Positions 1 through 5,063 of a stretch of 9,764 nucleotides of DNA are shown here, in pieces (within the stretch, counting starts at the first letter, position 1; the number at the start of each line of letters is the position of its first letter). The stretch comes from Zavarzinia sp. Lineage in GTDB: Bacteria > Pseudomonadota > Alphaproteobacteria > Zavarziniales > Zavarziniaceae. The stretch lies in assembly GCA_028694545.1 (NCBI GenBank), contig JAQVKV010000040.1, positions 1 to 9,764 on the forward strand, written 5' to 3'. The translations under genes and the position numbers were made by a program. Under the pieces are notes generated by a model. That model did not search any database. It was not told the DNA's origin and saw only the letters and a program-made list of their open reading frames with translations.

Positions 1-977
1 CCCGCTCATTGCGCGACATCTATGTGGCGGTGACCGGCGACAAGCGCGTGACCGGCCTGCTCAGGGACTGTGACCAGGCGCTGATGCGGGAGGCCCTGGA
101 CAGCCAGTCGTGGGACGTCGTCCTCGGCGACGCCATCCATCGCCGGCTGATCGCGGATTACCGCAGTCAGACCGACCTCGATATGTGGAAGCTGCTGACG
201 GGGACGCCGGTCCCGGTCGCCGACTTCCGGAACCAGGAGCGCGCGCGTTACGGTGGTTATGGCGACCTGCCCGCCGTCGCCGAAGCCGCTGACTATCTCG
301 CGCTTACTTCGCCGGACGACGAGGGCGCGAAATACGCCGTCACGAAGCGCGGCGGCCTGGAAACCGTCACGCTCGAGATGATCAAAAATGACGATGTCGG
401 CGCGCTCGCGCGTATCCCGACGCGTCTCTCCCGCGCGGCCAAGCGTACGCTGGCGAAGTTCGTCCTCGATTTCCTGCGCATGAACCCGGCGATCTACGAT
501 ACCAAGAGCCTGTTCCATGCCGACCACGGCAATCTCGGGGCCGCCGCGCTCTCCGACGCGTCCTTCGCTGCCGCCCGCCTCGCGATGAAGGCGCAGGCGG
601 AGCCGGGCTCGGCCGAAAAGCTGGGGGTCGGGCCCAGGTACCTGTGGGTCCCCGACGTCCTCGAGCAGACCGCCCGAGACATGTTCAGGCGGGATACCAA
701 TCTGGACGAGACCTTCGTACAGAGCCTCAAGCCGACGATCGTGCCGGTATGGTACTGGACGGACGCCAACGACTGGGTGGCGACCGCCGACGTCCGCGAC
801 ATCCCTCTGATCGAAATCGGCTTCCTCGACGGTGATGAAGAGCCGACGCTGCTGGTTCAGGACAGCCCGACTTCGGGCTCGATGTTCGCGGCCGACAAGA
901 TCACCTACAAGATCCGCCATATCTACGGCGGCGCGGTGCTCGACTATCGTGGCGCCTACAAGGCCGTGGTGGCCTGA
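1..977 (+). CDS. Major capsid protein, C-terminal part (likely prohead protease/capsid fusion), 5' partial
   Basis: This protein forms the icosahedral head shell. The frame is open to the left edge (first whole codon at 3) and ends with TGA at 975-977. The TTG at 9 is unlikely to be the true start because the frame continues upstream without a stop. Counting from that TTG, segments I recognise from capsid halves of ClpP-like protease/major capsid fusions are GDAIHRRLIADY (40-51), GGYGDLP (82-88), KRGGLETVTLEMIKNDDVG (113-131), AKRTLAKFVLDFLRMNP (144-160), LFHADHGNLG (168-177) and the C-terminal KITYKIRHIYGGAVLDYRG (297-315). The first residues (DIYVAVTGDKRVTG) look like the linker just after the protease domain. 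Mu gpT-like capsids are the closest alternative family name. Coding and capsid identity are well supported; the fusion depends on sequence outside the window. The stop overlaps the next start as ATGA. Confidence 0.88.
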   Translation, partial: RSLRDIYVAVTGDKRVTGLLRDCDQALMREALDSQSWDVVLGDAIHRRLIADYRSQTDLDMWKLLTGTPVPVADFRNQERARYGGYGDLPAVAEAADYLALTSPDDEGAKYAVTKRGGLETVTLEMIKNDDVGALARIPTRLSRAAKRTLAKFVLDFLRMNPAIYDTKSLFHADHGNLGAAALSDASFAAARLAMKAQAEPGSAEKLGVGPRYLWVPDVLEQTARDMFRRDTNLDETFVQSLKPTIVPVWYWTDANDWVATADVRDIPLIEIGFLDGDEEPTLLVQDSPTSGSMFAADKITYKIRHIYGGAVLDYRGAYKAVVA

Positions 978-1660
978 TGCTGGCCGACATCCGCCTGCTG
1001 GTCGACGACATGGTACGCGACGTCGCGGGGCGCCTGGATCAGGCGTCCCGTGATCGGGCGATCGCGCTGGCCGTCGTCCAATACGGCAAGGATGTCCCCC
1101 GCACCCGGGTATCTGATCTCGTCGCTTTGCCCGGGGCTGTGGGCGCGGCTTTCGTACATCTGGATTTGCCGGTCGGGTGGGACGACGGCGCATCGCGCAT
1201 CGTCACCTTGGAATATCCGGCCGGCTATATGCCACCCCGGATCGTGCCGCGCCATTGCTGGGACCTCGTCAAGACGCCGGACAGCGTGGTGATCGGCCTG
1301 CCCCAGGGGCTCGCCGCCGGCGAGACCTGCCGCCTCACCTGGTCGCTACCCCATGTGGTGTCCGACGTCGAGGATACGGTGCCAGAAACCGACCGAGAGG
1401 CGCTGGCCCAATATGCCGCCGCGCTCCTGCTCGATCAGGTCGCATCGGACGTGTCTGGTGACCAGTCGAGCACCATCAAGGCAGACAGCGTCGACCATGG
1501 CGCGACGAGCGCGAATTTCGCGGCCCGTGCTCGCACCGCCCGCGCCCGCTATCACGAGCTGCTGGGCATCGATCCAAAACGTCTCCGCCCGGCCAGCGCC
1601 ACTGTCGCGCCGGCCCTGGCCGCAACGACCGGTCAACGGCGCCTGCTATGGAGGCGGTGA
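977..1660 (+). CDS. Putative head-tail adaptor/connector protein
   Basis: The 227-residue protein sits directly after the capsid gene, where adaptor (head completion) proteins that dock on the portal ring usually lie. Its start overlaps the capsid stop as ATGA; I see no good ribosome binding site, so translation is probably coupled. Visible layout: an N-terminal helix with acidic and basic residues (MLADIRLLVDDMVRDVAGRL, 1-20), a short helix (about 24-38), a middle region rich in beta strands and Gly/Pro (about 45-130), and a long C-terminal helical part (about 136-196) containing DREALAQYAAALLLDQVA and a Ser/Asp-rich loop. The tail end is Ala/Pro-rich and basic. A helical end after a beta region suits a gp6- or FII-like adaptor. 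The role comes from position and overall shape, not from a diagnostic motif, so it could be another virion protein of the head-tail junction. Confidence 0.62.
   Translation: MLADIRLLVDDMVRDVAGRLDQASRDRAIALAVVQYGKDVPRTRVSDLVALPGAVGAAFVHLDLPVGWDDGASRIVTLEYPAGYMPPRIVPRHCWDLVKTPDSVVIGLPQGLAAGETCRLTWSLPHVVSDVEDTVPETDREALAQYAAALLLDQVASDVSGDQSSTIKADSVDHGATSANFAARARTARARYHELLGIDPKRLRPASATVAPALAATTGQRRLLWRR
1650..1654 (+). promoter_or_regulatory. Ribosome binding site deciding the start at 1660
   Basis: GGAGG lies 5 bases before the ATG at 1660. An in-frame ATG at 1648 would put this motif inside the coding sequence and lacks an equally good site, so 1660, which also forms an ATGA overlap with the preceding stop, is the better start. 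Confidence 0.7.
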
Positions 1661-2154
1661 TGGAGCCGATCCGGATCACACACAACGCCGATGATGTCGC
1701 AGCCCGCCTGCGGGCCGCGCCCGACATCCTGGTCGCCGAAGTCGAGCCAGCGATATACGAGGCATCATTGCTGGTCGAGCGCGAGGTCGTCGAGCACACG
1801 CCGACCAGCGGTGCCGGCACGCTGCGGGACAGTATCGGCGCCCTCCCGGTGACATTCGACGGCGAAGTTATCGAGGGGGGCGTCGGCACGGCCCTTGCCT
1901 ACGCTCTCCCAGTCGAAGAGGGCTCGCGCCCGCATATGCCGCCGGCCGAACCGATCATGGATTGGGTGCGCCGCCGGCTTGGCGTCACTCCCGATGAGGT
2001 CGATGACGTCGCCGAGAAGATCCGCTGGAAAATCGCGCGGTACGGAACACCGGCCCGCCACATGTTTCGAGACGGCTTCGAGGCCGCGTCGGCTCAGGCG
2101 CGCGAAATCATTGCCGCCGGCGTTGCCCGGGCCTTGGCGAGGATCGGTGGATGA
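1660..2154 (+). CDS. HK97 gp10-like tail completion (head-tail joining) protein
   Basis: The 164-residue protein matches the pattern of the HK97 gp10 / neck family that completes the head-tail interface. It has an N-terminal helix (about 10-46) ending in the family-like phrase VEHTPTSGAGTLRDSI (44-59; the usual form is 'aPvdTGrLr.SI'), then the strand and loop GVGTALAYALPVEEGSRPH (74-92), the helix PIMDWVRRRLGV (98-109), and GTPARHMFRDGFEA (129-142) before a C-terminal helix. The conserved-looking Tyr, Gly, His and Pro positions are all present and length is normal for the group. Start chosen at 1660 because of GGAGG upstream and the ATGA overlap; an alternative ATG at 1648 would add four residues. 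It overlaps the next gene by 4 bases. Function follows from family resemblance and position between adaptor and terminator genes. Confidence 0.85.
   Translation: MEPIRITHNADDVAARLRAAPDILVAEVEPAIYEASLLVEREVVEHTPTSGAGTLRDSIGALPVTFDGEVIEGGVGTALAYALPVEEGSRPHMPPAEPIMDWVRRRLGVTPDEVDDVAEKIRWKIARYGTPARHMFRDGFEAASAQAREIIAAGVARALARIGG
2139..2142 (+). promoter_or_regulatory. Weak ribosome binding site for the gene at 2151
   Basis: GAGG lies 8 bases before the ATG at 2151, inside the end of the previous gene. Together with the ATGA overlap it suggests coupled re-initiation. Confidence 0.5.
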
Positions 2155-3071
2155 CGACCATCAACGACGTCAGGGCCGCGATCGCGGCGCGCCTCCAGTC
2201 CGTGGGAGACATCGGCGTCGTCCACGCCTACGAACGATTCGCCGCGAAGGAAAAGGCGTTCGCCGACTTCTATGTCGTTCCCGGCGGAGCTGTGCGAGGC
2301 TGGAACATCCGGTGTCAGTCCTTCCGCCGGTCGGCGGTTTCCGGCGGCGTGCTGGCCACCACCTGGTGGCGGATCACCGGCTATCTCTCGATGGTGGACG
2401 CCGACGCCTCCGATCTGGATGCGATTGCCACGGCCGGGGCGATCTCCCAGGCTTTCGAGGCGGACCCGACGCTAGGCGGGCTCTGCCGGGGCCAGCCCGT
2501 TGATGGCCAGGTCGGCGCAGAACTTCAAGGGGCAGAGCCGGTCATGTTCGCCGGCGTACTCTGCCACCGCGTGATCCTTCGGCTGGCTACCGAGCAATAT
2601 ATTGCTGCCACCGGCGGGCTCGACGATCATGCCGGGCCGGCGGCGACGCTGCTGGATGCGGTTGTCGCGCGGCTCGCGGCCACGCTGACTCCGCCCTTCG
2701 ACATCGTGGAGGGCCGCCCGCGTTTCAATGCGAAGGTCGACCCCATTCCGGCGGGGCTCTCCATCATCGTGAGTCCAGGCATCGAAGAGGCTTTGCCAGC
2801 CGCAACCACAATGCGCGTGCGGCAAAGGGTATCCGTGTCCTTCCGGGTTACGGTCGCGGCGCCGGACCGTTATGGCGACGAGAGCGCGGCCCTGAACGCC
2901 TTGAACACGCTTCGGGCGATGCCGCGCGACCAGCTCCTCGGTTGGGGCCAGGAAGCAGGGGTGACGGACAGCCCGATTATCTATCGAGGCGGCATATCGC
3001 TCGCCTCGCCCGCTGGCGTCCTTGCCTGGCAGGACACCTACGAAACCGCCCTCTACTACAAGCAGGTGTGA
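2151..3071 (+). CDS. Two-domain tail-terminator-like protein (apparent fusion)
   Basis: The 306-residue protein divides into two halves of about 150 residues joined by a Gly/Asp/Ala-rich stretch (IAATGGLDDHAGPAA, 151-165). Each half shows the same order of elements: an amphipathic helix at the start (NDVRAAIAARL; TLLDAVVARLAA), a loop region, a strand pair of mixed aromatic and beta-branched residues (TTWWRITGYL, 70-79; VSVSFRVTVA, 227-236), a following helix (SDLDAIATAGAISQAF; SAALNALNTLRAM), and a closing strand near the end (FAGVLCHRVILRLAT; AWQDTYETALYY). That order fits small alpha/beta tail-terminator or neck proteins (lambda U-like, gp37/DUF1834-like), which cap the finished tail and join it to the head. 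As I recall, related phages carry the two halves as separate genes. The domain call is by shape; sequence identity between halves is low. The gene continues the ATGA-coupled series and lies just before the tube gene. Confidence 0.6.
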   Translation: MTTINDVRAAIAARLQSVGDIGVVHAYERFAAKEKAFADFYVVPGGAVRGWNIRCQSFRRSAVSGGVLATTWWRITGYLSMVDADASDLDAIATAGAISQAFEADPTLGGLCRGQPVDGQVGAELQGAEPVMFAGVLCHRVILRLATEQYIAATGGLDDHAGPAATLLDAVVARLAATLTPPFDIVEGRPRFNAKVDPIPAGLSIIVSPGIEEALPAATTMRVRQRVSVSFRVTVAAPDRYGDESAALNALNTLRAMPRDQLLGWGQEAGVTDSPIIYRGGISLASPAGVLAWQDTYETALYYKQV

Positions 3072-3072
3072 C

Positions 3073-3321
3073 ATGACCGACAAGCCCGCGCTGCCGTCCG
3101 CCGGCGGCTCCTATATCCGGACCCCGAGCGGCACGCTCCAGGTCTCGGGCGAGGCGACCAAGCCCGCGCCGGGCAAGAGCGCCCGCAAGGCGGCCGAGGC
3201 CAAAGGCGGCGGCGCGATCACCACCATCCCCGATGCCGCCCTGGAGGGCCCGGCCAGCACCCGCACCGACGAGGGTGCCGGTAGCGCAAAGCCCAGCCCG
3301 ATCAAGGCCAAGAAGGAGTAA
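3073..3321 (+). CDS. Small Lys/Ala/Pro-rich phage protein of unknown function
   Basis: The 82-residue product starts at the ATG one base after the previous stop. An upstream in-frame start at 3022 would overlap the preceding gene by 50 bases and is disfavoured. An AGG about 6-7 bases upstream gives only a weak ribosome binding site. The N-terminus GGSYIRTPSGTLQ (11-23) is the only segment that looks ordered and recurs, from memory, in small proteins at this place in alphaproteobacterial prophages. The rest is low-complexity (Lys, Ala, Gly, Pro, Glu) and probably disordered, ending KAKKE. Small proteins also lie between terminator and tube or sheath genes in Mu-like phages (DUF2635 type), but I do not see a convincing match. 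No function is assigned. Confidence 0.7.
   Translation: MTDKPALPSAGGSYIRTPSGTLQVSGEATKPAPGKSARKAAEAKGGGAITTIPDAALEGPASTRTDEGAGSAKPSPIKAKKE
3313..3318 (+). promoter_or_regulatory. Strong ribosome binding site of the tail tube gene
   Basis: AAGGAG lies 9 bases before the ATG at 3328, overlapping the last codons of the small upstream gene. It is the best Shine-Dalgarno match I see in the window, in keeping with the high copy number of tube subunits. Confidence 0.75.
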
Positions 3322-3327
3322 TCGACG

Positions 3328-4248
3328 ATGTTTCTGTTCAGGGACAAGCTCCTCCTGTTGAAGGTGGAGACGACTTACGGCACCGACGCTACCCCGAGCG
3401 CGGCCGCCAATGCCTTCCTCACGTCGGACCTGACGATTTCGTTTCAGGGCCAGAAGGTCGAGCTGGACTATGACTCGGGGATGCTCGGGAATATGGGCAA
3501 CATCCCCGTGGGCACCCATGTCCAGGCCACCTTCAAGGTCAAGCTGGCGGGCTCCGGCGTGGCAGGGACCGCGCCGGCCTATGGCCCCGCTCTCAAGGCG
3601 TGCCGCATGGCCGAGGTGACCGATGCGGGCGTCAGCGTGACCTACAATCCGGTGGCGGGCCTGGGCGATTCCGCCAGCCTCTACTTCTTCAATGGTGGCA
3701 TCCGGTACAAGATCTTCGGCTGGCGCGGCTCGTTCAAGGCCTCGCTCTCCGTGCTGGGGGTGCCCGAGGTGGAGTTCACGGGCCTCGGCCTCTGGGGCGG
3801 TCGGGCCGACACGGCCATGCCGACGCCGACGCTCACCGCCTGGATCGACCCCGTCGAGGTCTCGGCCGTCAACACGGCGGTGACGCTCCACACCATCCCG
3901 GTAAACGCGAAGAACTTCAGCATCGACATCGCGAATGGCCCGAAATATCGCGAGGCTACCGAACAGGCGACGGTGATCCTGGGCAACCGCAAGCCGACCG
4001 GATCCGTCCAGTTCGACGCGGTCGCGCTCGCCACCAAGGACTGGGCGGCGGCGGCACTCGCCCGGACGCTGGGCACGATGACTGTGGCCCACGGCCTCAC
4101 CGCTGGCAACATCGTCACCATCGCCGCGCCCCGGGTGCAGGTGGAACTGCCCACCTGGTCGAGTGACGACGACATCCTCGCCGAAAGCCTGGCCCTGAAT
4201 TTCGTCCCGGACACCGGCAACGACGAATTCACCATCGCCTTCACCTGA
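3328..4248 (+). CDS. Major tail tube protein
   Basis: The 306-residue protein is the likely major tail subunit, which stacks in rings to make the tube through which DNA passes. The N-terminus LLLLKVETTYGTDATPSAAA (8-27) is the characteristic opening of a large tail-tube family (Phage_tube_2-like): a strand, then 'ETTYGTD.tPtaa.na'. The rest is beta-rich with many short strands, Gly turns and Thr/Val alternation (for example TFKVKLAGSG, RYKIFGWRGSFKASLSVLG, EFTGLGLWGG), as expected for a tube beta-sandwich. The C-terminal part ends LALNFVPDTGNDEFTIAFT, also beta-like. Length is ordinary for the family. Position between the terminator-like gene and the tail chaperones supports the call. It has its own AAGGAG site and a 27-base gap to the next gene, so it is less dependent on coupling than its neighbours. 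Confidence 0.88.
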   Translation: MFLFRDKLLLLKVETTYGTDATPSAAANAFLTSDLTISFQGQKVELDYDSGMLGNMGNIPVGTHVQATFKVKLAGSGVAGTAPAYGPALKACRMAEVTDAGVSVTYNPVAGLGDSASLYFFNGGIRYKIFGWRGSFKASLSVLGVPEVEFTGLGLWGGRADTAMPTPTLTAWIDPVEVSAVNTAVTLHTIPVNAKNFSIDIANGPKYREATEQATVILGNRKPTGSVQFDAVALATKDWAAAALARTLGTMTVAHGLTAGNIVTIAAPRVQVELPTWSSDDDILAESLALNFVPDTGNDEFTIAFT

Positions 4249-4262
4249 TCATCCACACTCTT

Positions 4263-4267
4263 AGAGG
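4263..4267 (+). promoter_or_regulatory. Ribosome binding site of the tail chaperone gene
   Basis: AGAGG lies 8 bases before the ATG at 4276 in the short gap after the tube gene. I see no convincing promoter or terminator hairpin in this 27-base gap. Confidence 0.55.
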
Positions 4268-4275
4268 TCACCCCA

Positions 4276-4638
4276 ATGGCTTTCACGTTCAAGGCGCGTC
4301 GCCCTTTCTCGGCCCCCGTTACCGTCCATGTGCCACAGGCCGATGGCACGATGGCCGAGCTGTCCTTCACCGGGCATTTCATGATCTTGTCCGAGTCCGA
4401 GCGGCAGTCGATCGGTGATGCCGCTGTCGCCACCGGTCAGGAAAACCGCGCCAAGGCCGTCCTGATGCAGGCCGTCACCGGCTGGGGCGTCGACCTGCTG
4501 GGCGAGGATGGTGCCCCCCTGCCGTTCTCGCGAGAGACGCTGGCGGCCCTGCTGGACGACGTCGCCATCTTCATCGCGGTGAACACCGCCTATGGCGCCG
4601 GCATCCTCGGCCAGAAGGATCTCACGCGAAAAAACTGA
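4276..4638 (+). CDS. Tail assembly chaperone, G-type (zero-frame product)
   Basis: The 120-residue protein lies between tail tube and tape measure genes, the standard site of the lambda G/T-type chaperones that bind the tape measure and recruit tube subunits but are absent from the finished virion. It has an N-terminal beta part (FTFKARRPFSAPVTVHVP, 3-20), a second strand plus helix start (LSFTGHFMILSESERQ, 29-44), a helix feeding into TGWGVDLLGEDGAPLPFSRE (68-87) and a helix DDVAIFIAVNTAYGAGI (94-110). The segment 'GW.gV.dEdG.plPfs.e.L..Ll' is typical of this group. The chain ends LTRKN, where the last two codons are AAA AAC inside a slippery heptamer followed at once by TGA. Most ribosomes should stop here; a minority are predicted to shift into the -1 frame and make the longer product. 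Confidence 0.85.
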   Translation: MAFTFKARRPFSAPVTVHVPQADGTMAELSFTGHFMILSESERQSIGDAAVATGQENRAKAVLMQAVTGWGVDLLGEDGAPLPFSRETLAALLDDVAIFIAVNTAYGAGILGQKDLTRKN

Positions 4639-4650
4639 GGGACGCGGTCC
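4615..4650 (+). promoter_or_regulatory. Programmed -1 ribosomal frameshift cassette
   Basis: The slippery heptamer A AAA AAC occupies 4629-4635 in the correct phase (zero-frame codons CGA AAA AAC), followed immediately by the zero-frame TGA at 4636-4638. After slippage both tRNAs can re-pair with AAA and AAA, and reading continues with CTG at 4635. Possible stimulators on each side: an internal Shine-Dalgarno-like AAGGA at 4615-4619, 9 bases upstream, comparable in spacing to the one in E. coli dnaX; and a small hairpin downstream, GGAC-GCG-GTCC at 4640-4650, 4 bases after the heptamer. A further GC-rich stem is possible (4658-4663 with 4676-4681), whose loop could pair with 4688-4692 as a pseudoknot, but it starts rather far from the slip site. 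Heptamer and phase are seen directly; activity of the stimulators is inferred. Confidence 0.85.
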
Positions 4651-5063
4651 GTTACGGCGCCGCGCAGCGGGGCCAGCGGCGGGCCGCCCCCGATCCCGGT
4701 AGCGAGATCGAGCGGGACATGATCGCCGCCGGCATCCCGCCGGACCAGATCCGCCGCCGGCTCGCCGAGCGGCGGCCGCCCCCGGCGGACGAGGACGATT
4801 TCGAGGTGTGGGCCGGCAACGAGGCGGCCGTCGAGCTTTGGACGGCCGTCGAGGGCCGGTGGATCTGGGTCACTCACGGCGCGGCCGCATCCATGGGAGG
4901 CATGATGATCGAGAGTGTGCCGGTCGGGCTGGACATGCAGGCGGTCGACGTCTGTGCCCGCGCGCTCGGCCTCACCCTCGATCGTGACCTCCTCGCCGCC
5001 CTGACCGTGATGGAGGGCGAGGCCCTGACCATCATGGCCGATCGCCGGGCATCCCGTCGATGA
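4635..5063 (+). CDS. Tail assembly chaperone T domain (DUF1799-like), made as G-T frameshift fusion
   Basis: This is the -1 frame part of a predicted 262-residue fusion: 120 residues from the start at 4276, then 142 residues read from 4635. The frame has no stop between 4635 and the TGA at 5061-5063. It opens LRDAVRYGAAQRGQRRAA (basic), then has a helix-rich part with GIPPDQIRRRLAERRPPP, then EDDFEVWAGNEAAVELWTA, a VGLDMQAVDVCARALGL stretch and LTVMEGEALTIMADRR near the end. The pattern 'F.VWpeN..AvelfL...tqWr...g...GLdy.av......lg......f.dl..mE.eal' is that of DUF1799, known from this position in phage genomes. An independent start at ATG 4719 would give 114 residues but has no clear ribosome binding site and would lose the linker. 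In lambda-type phages the fused form binds the tape measure and the short form is in excess. The stop overlaps the tape measure start as ATGA. Confidence 0.82.
   Translation: MRDAVRYGAAQRGQRRAAPDPGSEIERDMIAAGIPPDQIRRRLAERRPPPADEDDFEVWAGNEAAVELWTAVEGRWIWVTHGAAASMGGMMIESVPVGLDMQAVDVCARALGLTLDRDLLAALTVMEGEALTIMADRRASRR

Noticed and set aside
6..1193. Long open frame of 395 codons on the minus strand
   Set aside because: It is antisense to the well-recognised capsid gene and the following gene, is Arg-rich as expected from the complement of GC-rich coding sequence, and resembles no family.
1895..2503. Plus-strand open frame of 202 codons crossing two gene borders
   Set aside because: It is Arg/Pro-rich and lies over the end of the gp10-like gene and the start of the terminator-like gene, both of which have better family matches and start signals.
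3022..3072. Upstream start for the small gene at 3073
   Set aside because: It would overlap the terminator-like gene by 50 bases; the ATG one base after that gene's stop is the simpler choice.
2977..4092. Minus-strand open frame of 371 codons
   Set aside because: It overlaps the recognised tail tube gene and is rich in Arg, Gly and His in the manner of a GC-rich shadow frame.
4249..4275. Terminator or promoter in the gap after the tail tube gene
   Set aside because: Only 27 bases, with no stem-loop followed by a T-run and no recognisable -35/-10 pair.
4658..4692. Pseudoknot downstream of the slippery site as a firm feature
   Set aside because: The stems can be drawn, but the first begins 22 bases after the heptamer, farther than usual, and such GC-rich sequence folds many ways; kept only as a possibility in the frameshift entry.
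4719..5063. Independent 114-residue gene starting at ATG 4719
   Set aside because: No clear ribosome binding site precedes it, and the frame is open back to the slippery heptamer, so the frameshift fusion explains it better. A minor internal start cannot be excluded.
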